This document shows positions 7,098-15,216 of a DNA stretch of 35,064 nucleotides, piece by piece; position 1 is the stretch's first letter, and every line of letters begins with the position of its first letter. Origin of the DNA: an uncultured Collinsella sp. (GTDB taxonomy: Bacteria; Actinomycetota; Coriobacteriia; Coriobacteriales; Coriobacteriaceae); NCBI GenBank assembly GCA_900766165.1, contig CAAFUK010000021.1:1-35064 (forward strand). The letters are read 5' to 3'. Below the pieces are notes generated by a model. The model was not told where the DNA came from, made no database searches, and saw only the letters and a program-made list of their open reading frames with translations. The position numbers and the translations under genes are program-made.

Positions 7098-8453
7098 ATG
7101 CTTCTGGTCGCTAACGGTTCCGTCTTTACCCGCAACGCTCAGACCCCGTTCATTCCAAACGGTGCGGTCGCCATTGACGGAGATACGATCGTCGAAGTGG
7201 GCCCCGAGCGCGAGCTCAAGGCCAAGTACCCGGATGCCGAGTACGTCGATGCCCGGGGCAACCTCATCATGCCCGGACTCATCAACTGCCACACCCACAT
7301 CTACTCGGGTCTGGCCCGCGGCCTTGCCATTAAGGGCTGCAACCCCACCAACTTCCTGGAGAATCTTGAGCAGCAGTGGTGGAAGATCGACGACAACCTG
7401 ACGCTCGACGGCACCAAGGCCAGCGCCTATGCCACGATTCTGGACTCCATCCGCGATGGCGTCACTACGATCTTCGATCATCACGCGAGCTTCTGTGAGA
7501 TCCCGGGAAGCCTCTTTACCATTAAGGATGCAGCTCAGGAGCTGGGCATGCGTTCGTGCCTGTGCTACGAGGTTTCCGATCGCCGTGGCCAGGAAAAATG
7601 CGACCAGGCCATTGCCGAGAACGCCGAATTTGCCCAGTGGGCCGCCAAGGAGCGTCGCGATAACGACAACCACATGATCGCCGCCATGTTTGGCGGGCAT
7701 GCCACCTTTACGCTGTCGGACGAGACCATGGACAAGATGGCCGAGGCCAACAACGGCCTGACCGGCTTCCACATCCATGTGTGCGAGGGCATGAATGACG
7801 TGTGGGACTCCCGCCTCAACCGCGGTGGCATCAGCCCCGTCGAGCGCCTGCTGCAGCACAACCTGCTTGGTCCCGACACCATGCTGGGCCACTGCATCCA
7901 CGTGACGCCTGCCGAGATGGATATCGTCAAGGAGTCCGGCACCTGGCTGGTCAACAACCCCGAATCCAATATGGGCAACGCCGTGGGCTGCGCCCCCGTG
8001 CTCGAGTTCTTCCGCCGCGGCATCCCCGTGTGCATGGGTACCGACGCCTACACCCACGATATGCTCGAGAGCCTTAAGGTCTTCCTGATCATTCAGCGCC
8101 ACAACGCTGCCATGCCCAACGTGGGCTGGTGCGAGGCCATGACGATGCTGTTCGAGAACAACGCCAAGATGGCGAGCAAGTACTTCGATCGCAAGCTTGG
8201 TGTGCTCGAGGCCGGCGCTGCCGCCGACGTTATCGTTATGGACTACAAGCCCTTTACGCCGCTGAGCGAGGAGAACATCGACGGCCACATGCTCTTTGGC
8301 ATGATGGGCAAAAACTGCCGCACCACCATCATCAACGGCCGCGTCCTGTACAAGGATCGCGAGTTCGTTGGGATTGATGAGGACAAGATCAACGCGTGGA
8401 CCATGGCTGAGTCCAAGAAGCTCTGGAGCACGCTCAACGATTGCACCTACTAA
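7098..8453 (+). CDS. ssnA: SsnA-type aminohydrolase
   Basis: A 451-residue amidohydrolase-superfamily protein matching SsnA of purine-degradation clusters. Metal-ligand positions expected for the family are visible: His65 and His67 in NCHTHIYSG, a histidine in GFHIHVCEG (about 224), a histidine in GHCIHV (about 265) and Asp in MGTDAYTHD (about 315). The start ATG at 7098 follows GAAGGGA at 7084-7090, which is why an in-frame ATG at 7080 was not used. In related clusters it acts with YgfK and XdhD in anaerobic purine breakdown; the exact ring-derived substrate is not deducible here. Cytoplasmic. Same strand and order as permease-ssnA-ygfK-xdhD in an operon-like run. Confidence 0.93.
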   Translation: MLLVANGSVFTRNAQTPFIPNGAVAIDGDTIVEVGPERELKAKYPDAEYVDARGNLIMPGLINCHTHIYSGLARGLAIKGCNPTNFLENLEQQWWKIDDNLTLDGTKASAYATILDSIRDGVTTIFDHHASFCEIPGSLFTIKDAAQELGMRSCLCYEVSDRRGQEKCDQAIAENAEFAQWAAKERRDNDNHMIAAMFGGHATFTLSDETMDKMAEANNGLTGFHIHVCEGMNDVWDSRLNRGGISPVERLLQHNLLGPDTMLGHCIHVTPAEMDIVKESGTWLVNNPESNMGNAVGCAPVLEFFRRGIPVCMGTDAYTHDMLESLKVFLIIQRHNAAMPNVGWCEAMTMLFENNAKMASKYFDRKLGVLEAGAAADVIVMDYKPFTPLSEENIDGHMLFGMMGKNCRTTIINGRVLYKDREFVGIDEDKINAWTMAESKKLWSTLNDCTY

Positions 8454-8602
8454 TTCACAAGTAGATTCACGCGCGTCGGGTGTTTCGCCGCATTCGACGC
8501 GCGTATAGGCGACCTCCGCGGGGTCGCCGGCGCTGTGCTAGCGCTACACCGTATTTGCGCCCGCCGCGCGGTCTCGCCGGGCGTTACAGAGAGGAGCTCA
8601 CT
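8454..8602 (+). other. Hairpin-rich spacer between ssnA and ygfK
   Basis: Three consecutive hairpins are visible. ACGCGCGTCG (8469-8478) pairs with CGACGCGCGT (8495-8504); GGCGACC (8508-8514) with GGTCGCC (8522-8528); and GCGCT with AGCGC around 8531-8546. There is no T-tract. GAGAGGAG follows, placing the ygfK start. Function unknown; mRNA processing or stability is possible. Confidence 0.4.
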
Positions 8603-11602
8603 ATGAGCGACATCATGAGGCCGATCCCGTTTTCGCAGCTGATGAACTGGATCATCGAGGAGCACAAGACTCAGGGCGCCGTCTTTGGCGTGCGCAAGAT
8701 GGTCACGACCAACCAGGAGGGCGCGCTTCCCATTTTTGACGAGCGCATCGAGACTCCGTTTGGCCCGGCCGCCGGTCCCAACACGCAGCTTGCCCAGAAC
8801 ATCGTGGCCTCTTATGTGGCCGGTTCCCGCTTCTTTGAGCTTAAGACCGTTCAGGTTATGGACGGCGAGGAGCTCTCCAAGTGTGTGAACAAGCCCTGCA
8901 TCGTGGCGCAGGACGAGTGCTACAACTGCGAGTGGTCGACCGAGCTCGAGGTTCCGCAGGCCTTTGCCGAGTACGTGAAGGCATGGTTTGCCTGCCACCT
9001 GATCGCTCGCGAGTACGGCCTGGGCAGCCCGGACGGCTTTGTCTTCAACATGTCCGTGGGTTATGACCTGGAGGGCATCAAGAGCCCCAAGGTCGACGCC
9101 TACATCGAGGGCATGAAGGACGCCAGCGGCTCCGACGTCTGGAACGAGTGCCGCGCATGGGCGCTCGCCAACCTGGACAAGTTTGAGCATGTCGACGCCG
9201 CGTTCGTCGAGTCCATCCCGGCACGCGTCTCCAACTCCATCACCGAGTCTACCCTGCACGGCTGCCCGCCGGCCGAGATCGAGCGCATCGCGACCTATCT
9301 GATCACCGAGAAGGGCCTCAACACCTACATCAAGTGCAACCCCACACTGCTGGGCTATGAGTTTGCCCGTCAGCGTCTGAACGAGCTGGGCTTTGACTAC
9401 ATCGTCTTCGATGACACGCACTTCCGCGAGGACCTGCAGTGGGCCGATGCCGTGCCTATGTTCGAGCGCCTGATCGCCCTGTGCGCCGAGCGCGGCCTGG
9501 AGTTTGGCGTCAAGCTGACCAACACGTTCCCCGTCGACGTGACGAGGAACGAGCTGCCCTCTACCGAGATGTACATGTCCGGCCGTTCGCTGTTCTCGCT
9601 GACCATCGAGGCTGCCCGCCGCATTACCGAGCAGTTTGACGGCAAGCTGCGCATCAGCTACTCCGGCGGTGCCACGGTCTACAACATCCGCGCCCTGTAC
9701 GATGCCGGCATTTGGCCCGTCACCCTGGCGACCGACGTGCTCAAGCCCGGTGGCTACGAGCGCTTTAGTCAGATGGCCGGCGAATTTGGCGATCTGGACG
9801 GCAAGCCGTTCGCGGGCGTCTCTCTCGAGGCTGTGACTGCGATCCAGGCTGACTCGCTCACCAACCCGCTCTACAAGAAGCCGCTGCGTCCGCTGCCCGA
9901 CCGCAAGGTCGCCGGCAAGAGCCCGCTTTCCGACTGCTTTACCACGCCGTGCCGCACGAGCTGCCCCATCCAGCAGGATATTCCCGCCTACCTGGCGGCT
10001 GTTGACGAGGGCCGCTACGAGGACGCACTCAACATCATCATCGAGCGCAACGCCCTGCCGTTCATTACCGGCACCATCTGCCCGCATCCCTGCGGCCGTG
10101 CCTGCGAGCGTGCGTTCTACGAGCCCGAGGGCGCCCAGATCCGCGCCAGCAAGCTCAAGGCCGCCCGCGAGGCCATGACCGCCGTGCTGCCCAAGCTGCG
10201 CGCCCAGGCCATCGCCAACGACGGCGAGCGCAACGTTGCCGTTATCGGCGGCGGCCCGGCCGGCCTGGCGACGGCGTTCTTCCTGACGCGTGCCGGCGTG
10301 CCCGTCACCATCTTCGAGGCCCGCGATTCGCTCGGCGGCGTGGTCCGTCACGTGATCCCCGAGTTCCGTATCGCGAGCGACGATATCTCCCACGATGCCG
10401 AGCTCTGCTTGGCCTTTGGCGCCAAGGTGCGGCTCAACGCTCGCGTGGATTCCATCGACGAACTCAAGGCCCAGGGCTTTACCGACGTGGTCGTGGCCAC
10501 CGGTGCCTGGATGCCCGGCTCTGCAGGCTTGGGCGAGGGCGCCGAGCTCGACGTGCTGGAGTTCCTCGAGGCCGCCAAGAAGGGCGAGAAGCTCGAGCTG
10601 GGCGAGGACGTCGTCGTCATTGGCGCCGGCAACACCGCCATGGATGCGGCTCGCGTGGCCAAGCGCCTGGCCGGCGTGAAGAACGTGCGCCTGGTGTATC
10701 GCCGCACCAAGAAGCAGATGCCCGCCGACGAGGAAGAGTTCGATCTTGCTCTTGCCGACGGCGTTGAGTTCTGCGAGCTGCTGGGGCCCAAGGCACTCAA
10801 CGGCGCTGTGCTAACCTGCGACGTTATGGAGCTTGGCGAGCCGGATGCAAGCGGCCGTCGTAGCCCCGTCGCCACGGGCGAGACCGTCGAGCTTTCCGCC
10901 ACCACGGTGATCTGTGCCGTGGGCGAGGGCATCGATGCCAGCCTGTACGACGCCGCGGGTGTTGAGCACGACCGTCGCGGCCGTCTTGCCGCCACCTCCA
11001 CCGGCGTCGAGGGCGTCTGGGCTGCGGGCGACTGCCGTCGCGGTCCTGCTACCGTGGTCGAGGCTATCGCCGACGCCGCCGAAGTCGCCCGTGCCATCGC
11101 CGGCGTGGACTTTAACAAGTACGCCGACCAGAATGCTCAGGCCGGTCGCGAGGATACCTGCTACGAGCGCAAGGGGTCGCTGTGCCGCGACAAGCGCAAC
11201 TGCACCAAGACTCGCTGCCTGGGCTGCGGCTCGGTGTGCGAGGTCTGCTGCGACGTGTGCCCCAACCGCGCCAACGTGGCAATTAAGGTGCCGGGCCTGG
11301 CCAAGCATCAGGTCGTCCATGTCGACGGCATGTGCAACGAGTGCGGCAACTGCGCCGTGTTCTGCCCTTACCAGGAGGGTCGTCCCTACAAGGACAAGCT
11401 CACCCTGTTCTGGAGCGAGGAGGACATGGAGAACTCCGAGAACGAGGGCTTCCTGGCCGTGGACGAGGACCACTTTAAGGTTCGCGTCGCCGGCACGGTC
11501 CGCACCGTCTCGGTCGATGCCGTCAACACCGGTCTTCCCGAGGCCGTCCGCCTGACCATCAGGGCTGTGCGCGACAACTATTCGTACCTTCTTAAGAAAT
11601 AG
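8603..11602 (+). CDS. ygfK: YgfK-type FAD/NAD(P) Fe-S oxidoreductase
   Basis: A 999-residue multidomain oxidoreductase annotated elsewhere as putative selenate reductase YgfK. The N-terminal part (about 1-430) resembles a dihydropyrimidine-dehydrogenase/dihydroorotate-dehydrogenase-like barrel. The GltD-like part has a Cys-rich segment (CRTSCPIQQDIPAYL near 450 and CPHPCGRAC near 493), an FAD site VIGGGPAGLATAF near 545 and an NAD(P) site VIGAGNTAMDA near 672. The C terminus carries ferredoxin motifs CLGCGSVCEVCCDVCP (about 872) and CNECGNCAVFCP (about 912). Start chosen at the ATG after GAGAGGAG. In purine clusters it is thought to pass electrons to or from purine-derived substrates. Here it is followed 11 bp later by a polyferredoxin, suggesting one electron-transfer unit with XdhD (inference). 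Confidence 0.93.
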   Translation: MSDIMRPIPFSQLMNWIIEEHKTQGAVFGVRKMVTTNQEGALPIFDERIETPFGPAAGPNTQLAQNIVASYVAGSRFFELKTVQVMDGEELSKCVNKPCIVAQDECYNCEWSTELEVPQAFAEYVKAWFACHLIAREYGLGSPDGFVFNMSVGYDLEGIKSPKVDAYIEGMKDASGSDVWNECRAWALANLDKFEHVDAAFVESIPARVSNSITESTLHGCPPAEIERIATYLITEKGLNTYIKCNPTLLGYEFARQRLNELGFDYIVFDDTHFREDLQWADAVPMFERLIALCAERGLEFGVKLTNTFPVDVTRNELPSTEMYMSGRSLFSLTIEAARRITEQFDGKLRISYSGGATVYNIRALYDAGIWPVTLATDVLKPGGYERFSQMAGEFGDLDGKPFAGVSLEAVTAIQADSLTNPLYKKPLRPLPDRKVAGKSPLSDCFTTPCRTSCPIQQDIPAYLAAVDEGRYEDALNIIIERNALPFITGTICPHPCGRACERAFYEPEGAQIRASKLKAAREAMTAVLPKLRAQAIANDGERNVAVIGGGPAGLATAFFLTRAGVPVTIFEARDSLGGVVRHVIPEFRIASDDISHDAELCLAFGAKVRLNARVDSIDELKAQGFTDVVVATGAWMPGSAGLGEGAELDVLEFLEAAKKGEKLELGEDVVVIGAGNTAMDAARVAKRLAGVKNVRLVYRRTKKQMPADEEEFDLALADGVEFCELLGPKALNGAVLTCDVMELGEPDASGRRSPVATGETVELSATTVICAVGEGIDASLYDAAGVEHDRRGRLAATSTGVEGVWAAGDCRRGPATVVEAIADAAEVARAIAGVDFNKYADQNAQAGREDTCYERKGSLCRDKRNCTKTRCLGCGSVCEVCCDVCPNRANVAIKVPGLAKHQVVHVDGMCNECGNCAVFCPYQEGRPYKDKLTLFWSEEDMENSENEGFLAVDEDHFKVRVAGTVRTVSVDAVNTGLPEAVRLTIRAVRDNYSYLLKK

Positions 11603-11613
11603 GCGAGTCTCTT

Positions 11614-12093
11614 ATGGCCAAATCCATTCAACATAACGTGGCCTACGTTGCCTGCGGAAGCGGTTGCGCCTCCGCAGGCGGCGACGCCCACTGCAGCGAA
11701 GGCTGCATTGGCTGTGGCGCCTGCGTCACGGCCTGCCCCCACGGCGCCATTGCGCTGGTCGATGGCATCGCCCGCGTGGAGCGCTCCAAGTGCACGGGCT
11801 GTGGCCTGTGCAGCATGGCGTGCCCGCAGCGCGTGATTGCCTTCGTTCCCGGCTACCAGAACATCCTGGTGCGCTGCAACAACACCGATAAGGGCGCCAT
11901 CGCCCGCAAGATCTGCGACACGAGCTGCATCGGTTGCGGCATGTGCGCCAAAAAGTGCCCTGCCGGCGCTATCCGCATCGAGGACAACTGCGCCCATATC
12001 GACGGCGCGGACTGCCTGTCGTGCGGCATGTGCGCCGTCATCTGCCCGCATGGCGCCATCCACGACCGCACCGGCATCGCCGCCGGCGTGTAG
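11614..12093 (+). CDS. Polyferredoxin with four 4Fe-4S motifs
   Basis: A 159-residue cytoplasmic iron-sulfur protein. It has four complete CxxCxxCxxxCP motifs at Cys31/34/37/41, Cys60/63/66/70, Cys105/108/111/115 and Cys134/137/140/144. Extra cysteines at 14, 18, 27, 88, 101 and 126 could support a further cluster or be structural. No membrane segment or signal peptide is visible. It resembles the small Fe-S proteins (YgfS-like) found near molybdenum hydroxylases and YgfK. Sitting between ygfK (11 bp) and xdhD (12 bp), it most likely carries electrons between these two enzymes (inference). The ribosome-binding site is weak, so translation may be coupled to ygfK. Confidence 0.9.
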   Translation: MAKSIQHNVAYVACGSGCASAGGDAHCSEGCIGCGACVTACPHGAIALVDGIARVERSKCTGCGLCSMACPQRVIAFVPGYQNILVRCNNTDKGAIARKICDTSCIGCGMCAKKCPAGAIRIEDNCAHIDGADCLSCGMCAVICPHGAIHDRTGIAAGV

Positions 12094-12105
12094 AAGGGAA
12101 TCACC

Positions 12106-14883
12106 ATGGCACAGGAATTCACTTTTACCGTTAACGGCGTCGAGCGCACGACGACCCAAAACAAACCGCTGCTGCGCTACCTGCGCGACGACCTGCACAT
12201 TCACTCCGCCAAGGACGGCTGCTCCGAGGGTGCCTGCGGCACCTGCACCATCCACGTGGACGGCGCGGCCGTCAAGGCTTGCGTGCTGACCACCGCTCTT
12301 GCCGCCGGCCGCAACATCGTGACCGTCGAGGGCCTGCCCGAGGACGTGCGCGAGGCCTTTGTATACGCCTTTGGCGCCGTGGGCGCCGTACAGTGCGGGT
12401 TTTGCATCCCCGGCATGGTCATGGCGGGTGCAGCGCTCATCGCCGAGGACCCCGAGCCCACCGAGGAGCAGATCAAGTACGCCATCCGCGGCAACGTCTG
12501 CCGCTGCACCGGCTACAAGAAGATTATCGAGGGCATTTCGCTGGCAGCTGCGGTGCTCCGCGGCGAAAAGCAGATTGACGAGGACTTGGAGCGCGGCGAC
12601 GACTACGGCGTGGGCAAGCGCGCCTTCCGTATTGACGTGCGCAAGAAGGTGCTCGGTGAGGGCAAGTATCCCGACGACATCGACGAGCTTGATCAGCCGG
12701 GCCTGACCTATGCCAGCGCCGTGCGCTCCAAGTATCCGCGCGCCCGCGTGCTCTCCATCGACACCTCCAAGGCCGAGGCCCTGCCCGGCGTGGTGGGCAT
12801 CCTGCGCGCCGAGGACGTGCCGGTCAACCAGGTCGGCCACCTTATCCAGGACTGGGATGTCATGATCGCCCAGGGCGATATCACCCGCTGCGTGGGCGAT
12901 GCCATCGTGCTGGTGGTTGCCGAGGACGAGGCGACGCTCGAGAAGGCCAAGAAGCTCGTAAAGATTGACTACGAGCCGCTGGAGCCCGTGCGCAACATCG
13001 CCGAGGCCAGGGCTGCCGACGCCCCGCGCCTGCACGACAGCTTCTTTGCCTTTGGTAACACGGTGGAGCTCAAGGACAACGTGTGCCAGAGCCGTCACGT
13101 GACGCGCGGCGACGCCGCCAAGGCGCTGGCAGAGAGCGCGTTTACCGTGACACAGCGCTTTACCACGCCCTTTACCGAGCATGCCTTCTTGGAGCCCGAG
13201 TGCGCCGTGGGCTTCCCGTACAAGAACGGCGTCAAGGTGCAGTCGACCGACCAGGGCGCCTACGATACGCGAAAAGAGTGCGCCCACATGTTTGGCTGGG
13301 ACAACGAGCCCGAGCGTGTGGTTGTAGAGACCATGCTCGTGGGTGGCGGCTTTGGCGGCAAGGAGGACGTGTCCATTCAGCATCTGGCCGCGCTCGCTGC
13401 CTATAAGTTCCAGCGTCCTGTGAAGTGCAAGCTCACGCGTGCTGAGTCGCTTGCTTTTCATCCCAAGCGTCATGCCATGGACGGCACCTTTACGCTGGGT
13501 TGCGACGCCGAGGGCAACTTTACCGGCCTGGATTGCGAGATCAACTTTGACACCGGCGCCTACGCGTCGCTGTGCGGCCCGGTGCTCGAGCGCGCCTGTA
13601 CGCATGCCGTCGGTCCCTACAAGTACCAGAACACCGACATTCGCGGTTTTGGCTACTACACCAACAACCCGCCCGCCGGTGCGTACCGAGGCTTTGGTGT
13701 TTGCCAGTCCGAGTTTGCGCTTGAGAGCCTAATCGACCTGCTGGCAGAGAAGGTCGGCCTGGATCCGTGGGAGATTCGCTACCGTAATGCCATCGAGCCG
13801 GGCGAGGTTTTGCCCAACGGCCAGATTGCCGACTGCTCCACGGCGCTTAAGGAGACGCTGCTCGAGGTCAAGGATGCCTACTACGCACATCCCGGCCACG
13901 CCGGCATTGCCTGCGCCATGAAGAACGCCGGTGTGGGCGTGGGCCTGCCCGATGCCGGCCGCTGCAAGATTCGCGTTGAGAACGGCGTGGCTGTGGTCTA
14001 TGCCGCCACGTCCGACATCGGCCAGGGCTGCAACACCGTCTTTTTGCAGGACGTTGCCGAGGCCTGCGGTCTGCCGCTGAGCTGCATTGCCAACGGCGAG
14101 TGCTCCACCGAGAACGCTCCCGACTCCGGTACCACGTCTGGCTCACGTCAGACGGTCGTGACCGGCGAGGCCGTGCGCGGCGCCGCCTTCCTGCTGCGCG
14201 ACGCCATGCTTGACATCGAGGCCGGCAAGCCCGCACCCGATACTCCCGTGAGCGCGCATGGCGACGGCGTCAAGATCGAGTACGACGACGGTCGCGCCTA
14301 CCAGCTACGCACGCAGGAGCTCGTCGCCGGCCAGGGTATGCATCCTCAGGATCCCGCGGCCGCCATCAAGGCGCTCGAGGGCTGTGAGTTTAGCTATGTG
14401 TACCTGGAGCCGACCGACAAACTGGGCGCCGACGTTCCCAATCCCAAGAGCCACATCTGCTACGGCTTTGCCACGCATGTGGTCATTCTGGATGATGACG
14501 GTCGCGTGAGCGAGGTCTATGCCGCGCACGATTCCGGCAAGGTGGTCAACCCCATCTCCATCCAGGGTCAGATCGAAGGCGGCGTGCTCATGGGCATGGG
14601 CTACGCGCTTACCGAGGATTGGCCGCTCAAGGACTGCGTGCCCCAGGCAAGGTACGGTACGCTCGGGCTGTTCCGTGCGCCCGAGATTCCGGATATCCAC
14701 GCCATCTACGTGGAGAAGGACGAGCTGCTGCCCGTGGCATATGGCGGCAAGGGCATTGGCGAGATCGCAACGATCCCCACGGCGCCCGCCGTGCAGAACG
14801 CCTATCGCGCATTCGACGGCAAGCTGCGTCCGGATCTGCCCATGGTGGATACGCCGTACAGCCGCGCCCGTCACCGTGGGTAG
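12106..14883 (+). CDS. xdhD: XdhD-type molybdenum hydroxylase (fused 2Fe-2S and Mo domains)
   Basis: A 925-residue fusion. The N-terminal part has a plant-type 2Fe-2S set (Cys39, Cys44, Cys47, Cys59) and an all-helical 2Fe-2S domain (Cys97, Cys100, Cys132, Cys134 in CGFC and CRCTGYKK). From about residue 165 onward it is the xanthine-dehydrogenase/aldehyde-oxidase molybdopterin subunit, with GGGFGGKEDVS near 414 and AYRGFGVCQSEF near 527. GKGIGEIATIP near the C terminus holds the expected catalytic glutamate. There is no FAD domain. This matches selenium-dependent xanthine/purine hydroxylases of the XdhD group; yqeB and yqeC in the locus support a labile-selenium cofactor (inference). SD is GAAGGGA-like (11093-type spacing not needed): AGAAGGGAATCACC immediately precedes the ATG. 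It ends the operon, followed by a strong terminator. Confidence 0.93.
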   Translation: MAQEFTFTVNGVERTTTQNKPLLRYLRDDLHIHSAKDGCSEGACGTCTIHVDGAAVKACVLTTALAAGRNIVTVEGLPEDVREAFVYAFGAVGAVQCGFCIPGMVMAGAALIAEDPEPTEEQIKYAIRGNVCRCTGYKKIIEGISLAAAVLRGEKQIDEDLERGDDYGVGKRAFRIDVRKKVLGEGKYPDDIDELDQPGLTYASAVRSKYPRARVLSIDTSKAEALPGVVGILRAEDVPVNQVGHLIQDWDVMIAQGDITRCVGDAIVLVVAEDEATLEKAKKLVKIDYEPLEPVRNIAEARAADAPRLHDSFFAFGNTVELKDNVCQSRHVTRGDAAKALAESAFTVTQRFTTPFTEHAFLEPECAVGFPYKNGVKVQSTDQGAYDTRKECAHMFGWDNEPERVVVETMLVGGGFGGKEDVSIQHLAALAAYKFQRPVKCKLTRAESLAFHPKRHAMDGTFTLGCDAEGNFTGLDCEINFDTGAYASLCGPVLERACTHAVGPYKYQNTDIRGFGYYTNNPPAGAYRGFGVCQSEFALESLIDLLAEKVGLDPWEIRYRNAIEPGEVLPNGQIADCSTALKETLLEVKDAYYAHPGHAGIACAMKNAGVGVGLPDAGRCKIRVENGVAVVYAATSDIGQGCNTVFLQDVAEACGLPLSCIANGECSTENAPDSGTTSGSRQTVVTGEAVRGAAFLLRDAMLDIEAGKPAPDTPVSAHGDGVKIEYDDGRAYQLRTQELVAGQGMHPQDPAAAIKALEGCEFSYVYLEPTDKLGADVPNPKSHICYGFATHVVILDDDGRVSEVYAAHDSGKVVNPISIQGQIEGGVLMGMGYALTEDWPLKDCVPQARYGTLGLFRAPEIPDIHAIYVEKDELLPVAYGGKGIGEIATIPTAPAVQNAYRAFDGKLRPDLPMVDTPYSRARHRG

Positions 14884-14946
14884 GGCGCAGACGGCATTGC
14901 TGATGGGCTGTTCGCGCACAACACCAACTGTATATGCTGCACCTTT

Positions 14947-14978
14947 GGCCCCGGCTCCATCGCGAGCCGGGGCCTTTT
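14947..14978 (+). terminator. Terminator of the permease-xdhD block
   Basis: GGCCCCGGCT (14947-14956) pairs perfectly with AGCCGGGGCC (14965-14974), followed by TTTT. It lies 63 bases after the xdhD stop. Confidence 0.88.
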
Positions 14979-14981
14979 GTT

Positions 14982-15092
14982 TGGAGCGGAAACTGTGTTC
15001 CGGATTCAAGCCTCAGAATGGGATGAACGGATGGCATGTTTGGCGGAAACTACGGCCCAGTTTTTGGCTCCAGAACGGGATGCATTTTCCGG
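14982..15092. repeat. GGAAA-CGTCCCA type repeat, copy upstream of the ATPase gene
   Basis: Two modules: TGGAGCGGAAA at 14982-14992 with following Collinsella-like filler, and a 53-base module at 15040-15092 that begins TTGGCGGAAA and ends GCATTTTCCGG. The 53-base module aligns without gaps in length to 16655-16707, downstream of the ATPase gene. The two modules occur in opposite order at the two sites. Confidence 0.7.
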
Positions 15093-15138
15093 AACGGTCC
15101 ACGTGCGGTGGTGTACCGCCCCTTTCGTGTGCGCCGCT

Positions 15139-15167
15139 TGTCGAATTACGTTATAGCTAGCTATATT
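15139..15167 (+). promoter_or_regulatory. Putative promoter of the DUF234 ATPase gene
   Basis: TTGTCG (15139-15144), a 17-bp spacer and TATATT (15162-15167). The spacer and -10 box lie inside the left arm of the perfect palindrome at 15149-15198, so any protein bound there would block or modulate this promoter. A second possible -10, TATAAT, is at 15177-15182. Confidence 0.45.
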
Positions 15168-15198
15168 ATAGGAAGGTATAATATAGCTAGCTATAACG
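15149..15198. repeat. Perfect 22-bp inverted repeat with two embedded palindromes
   Basis: Bases 15149-15170 and 15177-15198 are exact reverse complements separated by GGAAGG. Each arm contains the perfect 14-bp palindrome TATAGCTAGCTATA (15152-15165 and 15182-15195), with centres exactly 30 bp apart (about three helical turns). It is strongly AT-rich in a GC-rich setting. The ATPase ribosome-binding site (AAAGGAAGG) begins three bases later. It may be a paired operator or an RNA hairpin in the leader. Confidence 0.92.
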
Positions 15199-15216
15199 CA
15201 AAGGAAGGATGGCCCT

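Noticed and set aside
5469..8288. A 939-codon minus-strand open frame opposite the permease and ssnA
   Set aside because: It is antisense to two well-supported genes, has His/Gly/Asp-rich low-complexity content typical of antisense frames in GC-rich genes, and no ribosome-binding site.
8450..13605. Long minus-strand frames opposite ygfK and xdhD (647 and 675 codons)
   Set aside because: Mirror frames of strongly recognised proteins; compositional artefacts of high GC3.
12106..14883. Selenocysteine (in-frame TGA) in the molybdenum hydroxylase
   Set aside because: The frame has no internal TGA. In this family selenium is in a labile cofactor, not as selenocysteine.
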